From an uncultured Pelagibacteraceae bacterium (GTDB taxonomy: Bacteria > Pseudomonadota > Alphaproteobacteria > Pelagibacterales > Pelagibacteraceae): 61,636 nucleotides of DNA. Position numbers and translations under genes: made by a program. The notes under the pieces were generated by a model. It made no database searches. It worked only from the letters and a program-made list of their open reading frames with translations, and had not been told where the DNA came from. Of this stretch, positions 25,524 through 35,008 are shown one piece after another. The DNA lies in contig CACJWS010000007.1 of the NCBI GenBank assembly GCA_902596975.1, positions 1 to 61,636 of the forward strand, in the 5' to 3' direction. Numbering within the stretch: the stretch's first letter is position 1; every line of letters starts with the position of its first letter.

Positions 25524-25906
25524 TTTTTTTTATTCAAAATAACAAATGCAATTGAGTGGTTTTTTTCATCTGAAAGTGAAAGATGTATGTCGTAATTCTT
25601 TAATTTAAATTTTTTTTTTAATATATCTTGTATTTTCTGTGAAATTTTTATTTTAGGTGATCCTTTCTTATTATTGTATATTTCAATATCATTAAAATTA
25701 ATATTATTTCTAAAGCCTGTGCCTATTGATTTAACAAAAGCTTCTTTAGCAGCAAATCTTTTTGCAAAGTAATTCGTTTTGTTTCTGTATTTTTTTGATT
25801 GTTTAATTTCATTCAATGTAAAGAGTCTTTTTTTAAAACCTTTAATTTTTAGGGATTTTTCTATTCTTTTATTATCAATAATATCAACACCGTTACCAAT
25901 TATCAT
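25520..25906 (-). CDS. acpS: Holo-[acyl-carrier-protein] synthase
   Basis: Transfers 4'-phosphopantetheine from CoA to acyl carrier protein. 128 residues with the AcpS core: IIGNGVDIIDNKRIEKSL containing the Mg-binding Asp, and RFAAKEAFVKSIGTGF with the catalytic Glu-Ala-x-x-Lys. The end ISLSDEKNHSIAFVIL-like segment (IHLSLSDEKNHSIAFVI) is also typical. It is overlapped at both ends by pdxJ and lepB; pdxJ-acpS-lepB is a standard order. Confidence 0.94.
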   Translation of the reverse strand: MIIGNGVDIIDNKRIEKSLKIKGFKKRLFTLNEIKQSKKYRNKTNYFAKRFAAKEAFVKSIGTGFRNNINFNDIEIYNNKKGSPKIKISQKIQDILKKKFKLKNYDIHLSLSDEKNHSIAFVILNKKK

Positions 25907-26625
25907 TAGTTTAATATTTTTTTAAAATTAGTGATTACTTTTTTCATACCAAACATAATGGCCTCTCCAATTATAAAATGTCCAATATTAAATTCCTCTA
26001 TAGATTTAATCTTTCTTAAAATTTTAGTTGATTTATAATCTAGGCCATGACCTGCATGAACTTCCATTCCTAGTTTTTTTGCTAACGTGGCACAATTTTT
26101 TATTTTTTTGAACTCGACTAAATAATTTTTGTTATTTTTAACTTTTAAAGCAAATTTTCCTGTATGAAGTTCCACACATTTTGCATTTAAATCTTTTGAT
26201 GCAAAAACATCTTTAATATTTGGATTGATGAAAAGACTTGTTCTAATTTTTTTTGAATTTAATTTACTAATTACTTTTTTAATTATATTTTTATTTTTTG
26301 TGATATTTAAACCTCCTTCTGTGGTTATTTCATTCCTTTTTTCAGGAACTATACAAACAAAATTAGGTTTATATTTTAATGCAATTTTAAGCATTTCATT
26401 GTTAGCAGCCATTTCTAAATTTATTGGTACTCTTTTAATTTTTGAAAATATAGCTACGTCTTCATCTCGAATATGTCTACGATCTTCTCTTAAATGAATA
26501 GTAATAGAATTTGCACCAAAATTCATAACTTGTCTTGCATATGAAATAGGATCAGGATGCCCTTCTCCTCTGGCGTTTCTTAATGTTGCAATATGGTCTA
26601 CGTTAACGCCTAGTCTAGATTTCAT
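25906..26625 (-). CDS. pdxJ: Pyridoxine 5'-phosphate synthase
   Basis: Final ring-closing step of the DXP-dependent vitamin B6 route (3-amino-2-oxopropyl phosphate plus deoxyxylulose phosphate). 239 residues; the TIM barrel begins RLGVNVDHIATLRNARGEGHPDP and has ITIHLREDRRHIRDEDV, CVELHTGKFA and EVHAGHGLDY, then FNIGHFIIGEAIM at the phosphate site. It supplies PLP for glyA and metY in this window. It overlaps pyrE by 4 nt. Confidence 0.97.
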   Translation of the reverse strand: MKSRLGVNVDHIATLRNARGEGHPDPISYARQVMNFGANSITIHLREDRRHIRDEDVAIFSKIKRVPINLEMAANNEMLKIALKYKPNFVCIVPEKRNEITTEGGLNITKNKNIIKKVISKLNSKKIRTSLFINPNIKDVFASKDLNAKCVELHTGKFALKVKNNKNYLVEFKKIKNCATLAKKLGMEVHAGHGLDYKSTKILRKIKSIEEFNIGHFIIGEAIMFGMKKVITNFKKILN

Positions 26626-27212
26626 TTTAAATATCTACTTCCAGGTTTTGTAATTGGAATTTTTTTTAACTCAATTGGTAAATCATTTTTTTTATAAGTT
26701 GGTATTTCTAATTTAATTTGCGAAACAATATTTTTATCTTTAATTTTTAAACTTGGTTTACTAGATCTATTAATCAAACACGCATATCCAACTACTTTTG
26801 ATTTATATTTTTTTACAAGTCGAGCACATTCTAAACTTGACTTACCTGTAGTAATTACGTCTTCTACTATCAAAACTTTAGAATTTTTTTTAATTGAAAA
26901 ACCTCTTCTTAAAATAAATTTCCCATTAACTCTCTCACAAAATATTGTTTCCTTATTCAATAAATTTCCAACAATATAACCTATTATAATACCGCCCATA
27001 GCTGGTGACAAAATTATATCAATTTTTTTGAATTTTTTTTTTATTTTAGTGCTTAAGGATTTACAAAATTCTTCTGATTTTTTTGGATAACTTAATAATT
27101 TAGCACACTGAACATACTGGGATGAATGTAAACCTGAAGATAAAACAAAATGTCCTTCTAAAAGTGCCTTAGTTTTTTTTAAAACCGCTAAAGAATCTTT
27201 TAAAGAAAGCAT
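26622..27212 (-). CDS. pyrE: Orotate phosphoribosyltransferase
   Basis: Joins orotate to PRPP to form OMP. 196 residues. The start region GHFVLSSGLHSSQYVQCAKLL is typical of alphaproteobacterial PyrE, and the PRPP motif is VLIVEDVITTGKSSLECARL. It overlaps the 3' end of the RSH gene by 44 nt in another frame; no later start codon leaves the GHF-LSSG block intact, so the overlap looks real. Its partners pyrB and the PyrC-like gene lie at 45430-47654. Confidence 0.95.
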   Translation of the reverse strand: MLSLKDSLAVLKKTKALLEGHFVLSSGLHSSQYVQCAKLLSYPKKSEEFCKSLSTKIKKKFKKIDIILSPAMGGIIIGYIVGNLLNKETIFCERVNGKFILRRGFSIKKNSKVLIVEDVITTGKSSLECARLVKKYKSKVVGYACLINRSSKPSLKIKDKNIVSQIKLEIPTYKKNDLPIELKKIPITKPGSRYLK

Positions 27213-28914
27213 ATTTTTTGTTTTTATGTCTAATTATTTTGAAGTTATATTCTTTCTGTTTTAGCTCACTAATAAGTTTTGTAAAGTTTTTCAAATCTTG
27301 AATAATTAGGTTGAATCTAAAATTAATGGTTCTTTTAGTCTTTTCCACCATTTCAACACTCGAAATATTTACATTATTCGTTCCAATCATTGTTGTAACG
27401 TCACCTAATATTCCAGGTCTATCAGGTAAAGACATCCAAAGTGTAGTGTTATATTTTTTTTCAGTAGGCTTGCTGTCTTCTTTGTATTGCCAGTATCTTC
27501 TTATAGCAGCTCTAGCTTTACCGGTTTTAGCACTTGTTATCCAATGCAAAGAAGGTGAATCTTTTTTTGATGTTAATATTTTAACAACATCTCCATTTCG
27601 CAATATTGATTGTAGAGGACTTTCCTTTCCATTTATTTCACATCCAATTGCAGTATCACCTACTTTTGTGTGAACAGCATAAGCAAAATCAATTGGACTT
27701 GCTTCTTTGGGTAATTTTATAACTGAGCCTTTTGGTGTAAAGCAAAAAACGTTTTCTTGAAACATTTGCAGTTTTGTATACTCAAAATAATGTTCAGGAT
27801 TTTCATTTTTATCAATAATTTCTACTAGATCTGCTAACCAATCATATTCCTTCCAAGTTAAAGAGTTAAACTTTTCTGACGATTTATATTTCCAATGAGA
27901 AGCTATACCTCTTTGCGCAAATTCATGCATTTGTTGTGTTCTTAGTTGTATTTCAATAGGTCTTTTATTTGGACCGATCACTGCTGTATGAAGAGATTTA
28001 TAATTATTTATTTTTGGAGATGAAATGTAATCTTTAAATCTACCAGGTATGCAATTCCATTTATTATGAATTACGCCTAAGGTTTTGTAACAATTTTCAA
28101 CATTATCTAAAATTATTCTAAAACCAATTATGTCTGTAATTTGCTCTAGTGAGGTTCTTTTTTTTTGTATTTTTCTCCAAATAGAAAAAGGTGTTTTTTC
28201 TCTAGAATAAATTTTAAAAAGAATATTATTTTCATTTAATAGATTTTCAAATTCACTAAGAACTGAATTATAATTAATCAAATTATTATCTTTTATTGTG
28301 TCCAATCTATCTTTGATCATTTTTCTTGCTTCAGGATTTAAAATATCGAAAGAAAGATCTTCAAGTTCATCTCTTATTCTATTCATTCCCATTCTATCAG
28401 CTAGAGGAGCATAAATTTCCATAGTTTCTTTTGCAATTCTTTTTCTTTTTTCCTCTTTATCAATAGCCTTCAAAGTTCGCATATTATGCAAACGATCTGC
28501 AAGTTTCACAAGAAGGACTCTAATATCTTTAGAAGTTGCCAGGATGAGTTTTCTAAAATTTTCAGCTTTTGAATTAGAAATAGCTTGGTTTTCAAAAACT
28601 GAAATTTTTGTAACTCCATCAACTAAATCAGCAACTTCTTTTCCAAATTGTTCTTCTATAGTTTTATAAGTTGCATAAGTATCTTCTATGGTATCGTGAA
28701 GTAAACCAGTTGCTATCGTTGCACTATCCAACTTAAGTTCGGTTAAAATATTTGCAACAGCAACAGGATGAATGACGTAGGGATCTCCTGATTGTCGTTT
28801 TTGATCTTTATGAACTTTCACTGCAAAATCATATGCTTTGCTTAGAGTTTCTGGGTTAAGAAACTTATTGTATGATTTAACCTTATTTATTAATTCGTCA
28901 GAATTTAGCATCAA
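27169..28914 (-). CDS. Short bifunctional (p)ppGpp synthetase/hydrolase (Rel/Spo)
   Basis: Stringent-response enzyme. HD hydrolase domain, residues about 20-180, with RQSGDPYVIHP and the metal ligands in LLHDTIEDT (73-78). Synthetase domain, about 230-350, with SREKTPFSIWRKIQKK, DIIGFRIIL and YKSLHTAV. TGS domain about 385-449, ACT domain about 489-570. Only some 40 residues separate TGS and ACT, against roughly 190 in SpoT/RelA, so the helical and zinc-finger/conserved-cysteine parts are gone. Total length is 581 instead of about 700-750. Both active sites look intact. Confidence 0.94.
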   Translation of the reverse strand: MMLNSDELINKVKSYNKFLNPETLSKAYDFAVKVHKDQKRQSGDPYVIHPVAVANILTELKLDSATIATGLLHDTIEDTYATYKTIEEQFGKEVADLVDGVTKISVFENQAISNSKAENFRKLILATSKDIRVLLVKLADRLHNMRTLKAIDKEEKRKRIAKETMEIYAPLADRMGMNRIRDELEDLSFDILNPEARKMIKDRLDTIKDNNLINYNSVLSEFENLLNENNILFKIYSREKTPFSIWRKIQKKRTSLEQITDIIGFRIILDNVENCYKTLGVIHNKWNCIPGRFKDYISSPKINNYKSLHTAVIGPNKRPIEIQLRTQQMHEFAQRGIASHWKYKSSEKFNSLTWKEYDWLADLVEIIDKNENPEHYFEYTKLQMFQENVFCFTPKGSVIKLPKEASPIDFAYAVHTKVGDTAIGCEINGKESPLQSILRNGDVVKILTSKKDSPSLHWITSAKTGKARAAIRRYWQYKEDSKPTEKKYNTTLWMSLPDRPGILGDVTTMIGTNNVNISSVEMVEKTKRTINFRFNLIIQDLKNFTKLISELKQKEYNFKIIRHKNKKYAFFKRFFSGFKKN

Positions 28915-28931
28915 TTTATTATATCACTTAT

Positions 28932-29459
28932 TTAGATAACTTTAATACTTCTTAAATTATTTTTTTTTAAAGAAGTTAAGAGTTTTACTATATTTTTTTT
29001 TAATTTTGGGTGAGACCAATTTTTGCATATTTCAAACAGTGGCATAAGTACAAAGTTTCTATTATGCATTCTTGGATGTGGGATCTCTAAATTGATAAAT
29101 TTTTTATTTGATTTAGTAATCTTTCCATTAAAATCTAATATATCAATATCACAATTTCTTGGATGATTTTTAGGAGCTATTTTTCTGCCTAATTTTTTTT
29201 CTATAGACTTAATTATTTTAAACAGCTCAAATTGATTTAATTTTGTTTTTATCAGTAATACAGCATTAATAAATTTTGGAAAACTAGGATCTGGCCATGA
29301 CTCAGTCTCATAATAACTAGATGTTTTGATAATTTTAATATCGTGAGTTTCCAATAAATATTTAGATTTTTCTAAAAAATGTATTCTATTTCCTAAATTA
29401 GAACCTATTGATAGATATACATTTTTAACTTGAGCGTCTGAAATATCTCGCTTTTTCAC
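28932..29459 (-). CDS. folK: 2-amino-4-hydroxy-6-hydroxymethyldihydropteridine pyrophosphokinase
   Basis: Pyrophosphorylates hydroxymethyldihydropterin for folate synthesis. The core starts [23 protein letters not shown] and has the signature block [25 protein letters not shown] with [14 protein letters not shown]. The frame is open to 29519 but the only ATG there is deep inside smpB. GTG at 29459 gives [19 protein letters not shown] and still overlaps smpB by 35 nt. No in-frame ATG lies nearer the conserved start, so a non-ATG start is required or the long form is made. Confidence 0.88.
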   Translation of the reverse strand: MKKRDISDAQVKNVYLSIGSNLGNRIHFLEKSKYLLETHDIKIIKTSSYYETESWPDPSFPKFINAVLLIKTKLNQFELFKIIKSIEKKLGRKIAPKNHPRNCDIDILDFNGKITKSNKKFINLEIPHPRMHNRNFVLMPLFEICKNWSHPKLKKNIVKLLTSLKKNNLRSIKVI

Positions 29460-29898
29460 GGTTCCAATCTTTAGTTTTTTTGGTTTGTCGCTTATCGTAT
29501 TGTTTTTTGCCCTTTGCAACTGCTATTTCAACTTTAGCTTTGCCTTTTTTAAAATACATTTTAGTTGGGACTAAAGTTAGACCATCCTCGTTCATTTTAC
29601 CAATTAGTTTATTAATTTCCCTTTTGTTAAATAATAATTTTCTTTCTGAGTAAGGATTGTGATTTGAATAACTGGCTTGTTTATATATGGGTATATGTGA
29701 ATTAATTAAAAAAATTTCTCCTTCTTTTTCTACTGCGTATGACTCTGCAATATTTATTTTTCCATCTCTTACAGATTTTATTTCAGAACCTTTTAGTACA
29801 ATTCCTGCTTCTAAGATTTCCTTAAAGAAAAAATTAAAAGATGCTTTTCGATTTATTGTAATGATCTTGATGCCAGATGTAGATTTATCACTCATCAA
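29425..29898 (-). CDS. smpB: SsrA-binding protein SmpB
   Basis: Partner of tmRNA in ribosome rescue. 157 residues. OB-fold core with [39 protein letters not shown] (E-x-G-I-x-L-x-G-x-E-x-K-S-x-R), then [20 protein letters not shown] and the basic tail [23 protein letters not shown]. It overlaps dapA by 11 nt; the dapA-smpB pair is conserved in alphaproteobacteria. No tmRNA gene is visible in the window. Confidence 0.96.
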   Translation of the reverse strand: MMSDKSTSGIKIITINRKASFNFFFKEILEAGIVLKGSEIKSVRDGKINIAESYAVEKEGEIFLINSHIPIYKQASYSNHNPYSERKLLFNKREINKLIGKMNEDGLTLVPTKMYFKKGKAKVEIAVAKGKKQYDKRQTKKTKDWNREKARYFRRSS

Positions 29899-30775
29899 TA
29901 AGTTTTGCTACTTTCAATGCTTTCTCGACTTCCTTTTTTGTATTTTCAGTTATTTTTACCAAAGGTAATCTTACAGTATCATCGCATAGACCAAGTAATT
30001 TAGCAGCATACTTAACTGGTGAAGGATTGCTTTCTATAAATAAATTTTTATGCAACGGTTGCAACATATTATCAAGTTGTTGAGCCTTTTTTAAATCATC
30101 CTCATTTGAAGATTTTGATAATTTTTGAAATTCAGAACATAATTTAGGAGCTACGTTTGCTGTAACACTAATTGTTCCAACGCCTCCACGTTTATTAAAT
30201 TCAAAAGCATTATCATCGTTTCCAGTAAGTTGAATGAAATCATTGCCCATTTTTTCTTTTTGTTGATCAACACGATTTAGATCACCTGTTGCATCTTTAA
30301 CTCCAACTATATTTTTTAGTTCATATAATCTAGCCATTGTTTCAACGCTCATATCGATTACTGAACGGCTTGGAATATTATAAATTATAATTGGAATTCC
30401 ACAGTTATCATTGATTGATTTATAATGTTGATATAATCCTTCTTGAGTGGGTTTATTATAATATGGTGTAACAACTAAAGCACCATCCGCACCAGCTTTT
30501 TCAGCGTGTTTAGTTAATGATACGGCTTCTTCTGTAGAATTAGATCCTGTGCCGGCTATTATGGGAAGTTTACCGGTTGCTTCTTTTATACACAATTCAA
30601 TTGTTCTCTCATGTTCATCATGTGATAATGTTGGTGACTCACCTGTTGTTCCAACTGGAACTAACCCATTTGTTCCATTTTCCAGATGATGATTTATTAT
30701 TTTTATGTAACTTTCTTCGTCAAGCTTGTTGTCTTTAAACGGTGTAATTAATGCTACATTTGATCCTTTAAACAT
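29888..30775 (-). CDS. dapA: 4-hydroxy-tetrahydrodipicolinate synthase
   Basis: Condenses aspartate semialdehyde and pyruvate, the first committed lysine/diaminopimelate step. 295 residues. It has [18 protein letters not shown], the proton-relay Tyr in [16 protein letters not shown], and the Schiff-base Lys in [15 protein letters not shown]. It diverges from the lytic transglycosylase across 35 nt, so both promoters must overlap. It shares its substrate with homoserine dehydrogenase at 1728-3017. Confidence 0.96.
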   Translation of the reverse strand: MFKGSNVALITPFKDNKLDEESYIKIINHHLENGTNGLVPVGTTGESPTLSHDEHERTIELCIKEATGKLPIIAGTGSNSTEEAVSLTKHAEKAGADGALVVTPYYNKPTQEGLYQHYKSINDNCGIPIIIYNIPSRSVIDMSVETMARLYELKNIVGVKDATGDLNRVDQQKEKMGNDFIQLTGNDDNAFEFNKRGGVGTISVTANVAPKLCSEFQKLSKSSNEDDLKKAQQLDNMLQPLHKNLFIESNPSPVKYAAKLLGLCDDTVRLPLVKITENTKKEVEKALKVAKLIDE

Positions 30776-30810
30776 AATTATTTATAACATAAGTTGTTTG
30801 ATTTAATAAA

Positions 30811-33012
30811 ATGTATTTAAAATTATTAACAACAATTATCCTCTTTTTCTTATCGTTTCAATCTGCTTTTTCAAATGAAACTATACTTCCTATTAAAAAA
30901 CCAGATTTAAATGAAAAAAATACAACAAAAAAAATAGCTGAAATCACTCCTCTACCAAAACCATCTGGAAAAGAAGATGAAATTAAAAAGGAAATAAAAA
31001 TTACTACCACGGAGATATTTAAGAAAATTGATGGTGTAATAATTCCAAAAAATAAGCCTCTAATAGTTAAAGAAAAATTAAGAAAGATAAAAAAACAAAA
31101 ATTTTATAGCGATAGAGATTTGAGATATGCAAAACAAGCTATTTCATTTATGGAGAAAAGTAATTGGAAGGATGCAAAAAAAGCCGCAAGTAAAGCAAGA
31201 GCAAAATCTATTTATGATTTTATTCAATGGAGACATCTACTTACAACAGGTAACAGGGCTACTTTTACAGAATATAAACAGTTTATCGAAAGAGTAAAAG
31301 ATTATCCAAGGATAGATAGAGTTCGTTACTTAGGAGAGCATAAAATAAATTCTAAAAATCATACTAAAAATGAAATTATACAGTGGTTCGATAAACACCC
31401 TCCTTTAAGTGGATTTGGAAAAATGATGCTAGGCGATGCTTTATTATCAAAAAATAAAGAGACAGCTATAAATTTAATAAAAGAAGGATTTATTACAGCT
31501 GATTTAAGTAAAAATGATCTTTTTTTTTTTAGAAAGAAATTTAAAAAATATTTGAACAGTAGTGATTATATTAAAAGAGCTGATTATTTAGCTTGGGAGA
31601 ATAAATATTGGGACCTTAAAAGAATGTTAAGATATCTACCAAAAGATTATCAACTTTTATATACAGCAAGGCAATTGTTAATGAGCAGATCTTATGGTGT
31701 TGATAGCGCTATATCTAATGTGCCTGCAAGTTTAAAAAAAGATGCAGGTTTAAATTATGATAGACTAAAATGGAGAAGGAAAAGAGGAAGGGTTGATAGT
31801 TCTCTAGAAATTTTATTAAGTATCAAAAATAATAAAGACTATATGGTTCGTCCAGATAAATGGTGGGTTGAAAGATCAATAATTGCGAGATCACTTATTT
31901 ATAAGAAAAGATATGAGCAAGCCTATAAGATTACAAGTAAACATGGTCTATCAGAGGGTGCCGAATTAGCTGAGGCTGAATGGATGAGTGGATGGATTGC
32001 TTTAAGTTTCTTAAAAGATCCAATTTTAGCAAAAAGTCATTTTACGAAGTTTTATAATAATGTTGGTTATCCTATTAGTTTATCAAGAGGAGCTTATTGG
32101 CTTGGAAAAGCAAATTTAGCACTAAATAATAAAGAAGAAGCAGATAAATGGTTTAAAGAAGGTTCGAAATATTTAACAACCTATTATGGTCAATTATCTC
32201 ATATGAAAATATATCCAAATAAAACTTTTGAGCTTAAAGAGACTACACAAGTTGATAAAAATTATGCTGAAAGTTTTTACAAAAATAAATTAGTTGCAAT
32301 AGTACACTTATTAGATGAAGTAAAAAAAGATAAATATACTAAACATATTTTAAGGTTTCTAGCAAATGACAATGTTTCTGCAGGAAGTGAAATATTGGCA
32401 GCAAAACTAGCAACTGACATCTCTAGATTTGATTTTGCCATTCAAGTTTCTAAAATAGCATCTTATCAAAAAAGGTTTCATAACAAATATAATTATCCAG
32501 TAATAAGCACTCCTAATAAAGTTGGATCAAGAAAAATTCCGGAACAAGCTTTAATATTATCTATTATAAGACAAGAAAGTGAGTTTGATATATCTGCAAG
32601 AAGTAGAGTTGGAGCACAAGGCTTAATGCAGTTGATGCCTTACACTGCAAAAACAGTTGCTAAGCAGGCAAAAGTTTCTTATTCAAAATCTCGTTTAACA
32701 ACAAGTCCTGAATATAATATAAATTTAGGATCTTTTTATATTGCAGGTTTAATTCTTGATTATGATGGATCCTACCCTTTCGCTGTAGCAGCTTATAACG
32801 CAGGACCAAAAAGAGTAAAATATTGGAAGAAAATTAATAAAAATCCTCAAAAGAGAGAAATAGATTATGTTGATTGGGTTGAGCTTATTAAGTTTAAAGA
32901 AACTAGAAATTATGTTCAAAGAGTAATGGAAAATTATAATGTATATAGGTACATATTATCCCAAAAACCAATATTTTTGAAAGATTTTTTTAAGAATAAT
33001 CCTTTATATTAA
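30811..33012 (+). CDS. slt: Soluble lytic murein transglycosylase
   Basis: Periplasmic enzyme that cleaves peptidoglycan glycan strands, forming 1,6-anhydro ends. 733 residues. Signal peptide MYLKLLTTIILFFLSFQSAFS; a Lys/Pro-rich linker to about residue 90; a long alpha-superhelical region; C-terminal SLT domain with catalytic Glu in ALILSIIRQESEFD, then ARSRVGAQGLMQLMPYTA and AVAAYNAGPKRVKYW. This is the full-length Slt70 type. It converges with the following methyltransferase gene. Confidence 0.94.
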   Translation: MYLKLLTTIILFFLSFQSAFSNETILPIKKPDLNEKNTTKKIAEITPLPKPSGKEDEIKKEIKITTTEIFKKIDGVIIPKNKPLIVKEKLRKIKKQKFYSDRDLRYAKQAISFMEKSNWKDAKKAASKARAKSIYDFIQWRHLLTTGNRATFTEYKQFIERVKDYPRIDRVRYLGEHKINSKNHTKNEIIQWFDKHPPLSGFGKMMLGDALLSKNKETAINLIKEGFITADLSKNDLFFFRKKFKKYLNSSDYIKRADYLAWENKYWDLKRMLRYLPKDYQLLYTARQLLMSRSYGVDSAISNVPASLKKDAGLNYDRLKWRRKRGRVDSSLEILLSIKNNKDYMVRPDKWWVERSIIARSLIYKKRYEQAYKITSKHGLSEGAELAEAEWMSGWIALSFLKDPILAKSHFTKFYNNVGYPISLSRGAYWLGKANLALNNKEEADKWFKEGSKYLTTYYGQLSHMKIYPNKTFELKETTQVDKNYAESFYKNKLVAIVHLLDEVKKDKYTKHILRFLANDNVSAGSEILAAKLATDISRFDFAIQVSKIASYQKRFHNKYNYPVISTPNKVGSRKIPEQALILSIIRQESEFDISARSRVGAQGLMQLMPYTAKTVAKQAKVSYSKSRLTTSPEYNINLGSFYIAGLILDYDGSYPFAVAAYNAGPKRVKYWKKINKNPQKREIDYVDWVELIKFKETRNYVQRVMENYNVYRYILSQKPIFLKDFFKNNPLY

Positions 33013-33013
33013 A

Positions 33014-33580
33014 TTATTTGATCACTTCCCAAATTATTTTCATCTCTTTGATAACATTGTTATACTTATTCGCGAAATCCTCCAATTCATCTTGCTTAAT
33101 CTTTCCTTCTTTTAATAAATTTTGATATTTCTTATCAAGAGTATACTGGGCAGTTTTAACTTTAAAATTTACATTATGTATAATTGCCATTGGTGTATTG
33201 GCAGCACCAGTCTGTTCCCATTTTTTATTTAATTCTTTATCATATAATGTTAGTCCTAAAATTGTAATTGGTCTAACATGGGTTGGATCAGCTAAGAAAT
33301 CATCATGCCTAGGATGAGGCACTCTAATATCTAATATGGCTCCATTAGAACAAATTCTATAAAATTCTTTAATTATAAGATTAAAAATATCTGGATTTTG
33401 ACCAATATGTTCCAAAACATGACTTAGTTGAATTTCTTTTACACTGTTATCTTCAAATGGATAAGGAAATTTTTCTAAATCGTGAACTATATCAGGCTTA
33501 TAAACATCAAATTTATCAACATTTACAAATCCGGATAGTATTTTAGATCCACAGCCTAAATTTAGTTTAATTTGATCCAT
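33014..33580 (-). CDS. SAM-dependent methyltransferase-like protein
   Basis: 188 residues from ATG at 33580 (MDQIKLNLGCGSKILSG). The opening KLNLGCGSKILSGFVNVD is the class I SAM-binding loop as found in methyltransferases associated with polysaccharide or cell-envelope genes. VKEIQLSHVLEHIGQNPDIFNLIIKEFYRICSNGAILDIRVPHP shows the D/N-x-x-x-x-x-H-x-x-EH pattern of the Methyltransf_11-like group. The open frame continues upstream through tRNA-Ser, which cannot be coding. Substrate unknown. Confidence 0.82.
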   Translation of the reverse strand: MDQIKLNLGCGSKILSGFVNVDKFDVYKPDIVHDLEKFPYPFEDNSVKEIQLSHVLEHIGQNPDIFNLIIKEFYRICSNGAILDIRVPHPRHDDFLADPTHVRPITILGLTLYDKELNKKWEQTGAANTPMAIIHNVNFKVKTAQYTLDKKYQNLLKEGKIKQDELEDFANKYNNVIKEMKIIWEVIK

Positions 33581-33593
33581 TTTAATAAAATTA

Positions 33594-33688
33594 TGGCGGA
33601 AGGAGAGGGATTCGAACCCTCGGTACACCTTTTCAAGCGTACGGCGGTTTAGCAAACCGCTGGTTTAAACCAGCTCACCCATCCTTCC
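33594..33688 (-). tRNA. tRNA-Ser (anticodon GCT)
   Basis: Cloverleaf read on the minus strand: acceptor stem GGAAGGA/TCCTTCC, anticodon stem GCGGT/ACCGC around loop TTGCTAA (anticodon GCT, reading AGC/AGU), the long class II variable arm with GTACGC/GGTGTAC pairing, T arm GAGGG-TTCGAAT-CCCTC, discriminator G and an encoded CCA. The long variable arm confirms the serine identity. 95 nt including CCA. Confidence 0.97.
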
Positions 33689-33704
33689 ACGATAATATGT
33701 GTAA

Positions 33705-33737
33705 CTTGAAATCATTGAATATTCAATCATATTCAAG
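33705..33737. promoter_or_regulatory. Nested palindrome upstream of soxBDAG
   Basis: The perfect 14-bp palindrome ATTGAATATTCAAT (33714-33727) is flanked by a second pair of arms, CTTGAA at 33705-33710 and TTCAAG at 33732-33737. The array lies between the divergent tRNA-Ser gene and soxB, 15 nt before the soxB ATG. It looks like an operator for a dimeric regulator, and any promoter of the sarcosine oxidase operon must overlap it. Confidence 0.45.
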
Positions 33738-33752
33738 TAATTTCTCCAAAAT

Positions 33753-35006
33753 ATGAAAAACAAATATTCAGTATTCTCTCTAATAAAAAATGCTTTATCA
33801 CAGCATGAGAATTGGCAACAAGCTTGGGGAAATCCAGAGCCAAAAAAAGAATACGAAGCTATTATTGTGGGTGGTGGTGGACACGGTTTAGCTACTGCTT
33901 ATTATTTAGCAAAGAAACATAATTTAAAAAATATTGCAGTCTTAGAAAAAGGTTGGATTGGTGGTGGAAATACCGGGCGTAACACTACAATCATTAGATC
34001 AAATTATTTATGGGATGCTAGTGCTGGTTTATACGATCATGCGCTTAAACTGTGGGAAAATTTATCTCAAGAGCTAAACTACAATGTGATGTTCAGTCAA
34101 AGAGGTGTAATGAATTTAGCTCACAATCTTCAAGATGTAAGAGATTTAAAAAGAAGAACACATGCCAATAGACTAAACGGAATCGATGCTGTTTGGTTAA
34201 ATACTGAGGAAGTTAAAAAATTTTGCCCAATTATAAATACATCACCTGATATCAGATACCCTGTTTTGGGTGGAACGTTACAAAGAAGAGCGGGAACTGC
34301 AAGACATGATGCTGTTGCCTGGGGTTATGCAAGAGGCGCAAGCGAAATGGGTGTTGATATAATTCAAAACTGTGAAGTTAAAGGAATAAAGAGAAATGGA
34401 GATATAGTTGAAGGATTAGATACCACTAAAGGATTTATAAAAACCAATAAAATTGGAGTTGTTGCAGCAGGCCACTCAAGTGTAATTGCAAATATGGCTG
34501 GATTAAAACTTCCTCTTGAAAGTAAACCATTACAAGCGTTAGTTTCAGAGCCAGTAAAACCAATTATTGATACTGTTGTAATGTCAAATGCAGTTCATGC
34601 TTATGTAAGTCAATCGGATAAAGGCGAATTAGTTATAGGTGCGGGAACAGATTCATATGTTTCATATACACAAAGAGGTAGTCATAATATTGTAGAAGAA
34701 ACTTTAAAGGCTATTTTAGAGCTCTACCCTATTTTTAGTAGAATGAAAATGTTAAGACAATGGGGAGGAATTGTTGATATATGTCCAGATGCAAGTCCTA
34801 TTATAAGTAAAACTAATATTAAAGGTTTATATTTTAATTGTGGTTGGGGTACCGGTGGTTTTAAAGCTACTCCAGGATCGGGGGATTTGTTTGCGCACAC
34901 AATCGCAAATGATGAGCCACATAAATTAAACGCAGCATTTAATTTAAATAGATTTGTAAGCGGTGATCTTGTTGATGAACATGGTGCTGCAGCAGTTGCA
35001 CATTAG
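33753..35006 (+). CDS. soxB: Sarcosine oxidase beta subunit
   Basis: Flavin subunit of the heterotetrameric enzyme that demethylates sarcosine to glycine, passing the methyl to tetrahydrofolate and making H2O2. 417 residues. FAD-binding [22 protein letters not shown] (about 34-55), a second site [11 protein letters not shown], and His185 in [13 protein letters not shown], which corresponds to the residue that binds FMN covalently in characterised SoxB. First gene of soxB-soxD-soxA-soxG. Confidence 0.95.
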   Translation: MKNKYSVFSLIKNALSQHENWQQAWGNPEPKKEYEAIIVGGGGHGLATAYYLAKKHNLKNIAVLEKGWIGGGNTGRNTTIIRSNYLWDASAGLYDHALKLWENLSQELNYNVMFSQRGVMNLAHNLQDVRDLKRRTHANRLNGIDAVWLNTEEVKKFCPIINTSPDIRYPVLGGTLQRRAGTARHDAVAWGYARGASEMGVDIIQNCEVKGIKRNGDIVEGLDTTKGFIKTNKIGVVAAGHSSVIANMAGLKLPLESKPLQALVSEPVKPIIDTVVMSNAVHAYVSQSDKGELVIGAGTDSYVSYTQRGSHNIVEETLKAILELYPIFSRMKMLRQWGGIVDICPDASPIISKTNIKGLYFNCGWGTGGFKATPGSGDLFAHTIANDEPHKLNAAFNLNRFVSGDLVDEHGAAAVAH

Positions 35007-35008
35007 TA

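Noticed and set aside
27169..27180. Programmed frameshift at the A-run before the RSH stop giving an RSH-PyrE fusion
   Set aside because: pyrE is in the +1 frame relative to the RSH gene, so a common -1 slip on the A-run would not reach it; pyrE has its own ATG.
33581..33655. N-terminal extension of the methyltransferase-like gene
   Set aside because: It would translate tRNA-Ser; the SAM-binding loop starts right after the ATG at 33580.
33689..33752. Glycine riboswitch before the sarcosine oxidase operon
   Set aside because: The gap is 64 nt, too short for even a single glycine aptamer, and no conserved core is present.
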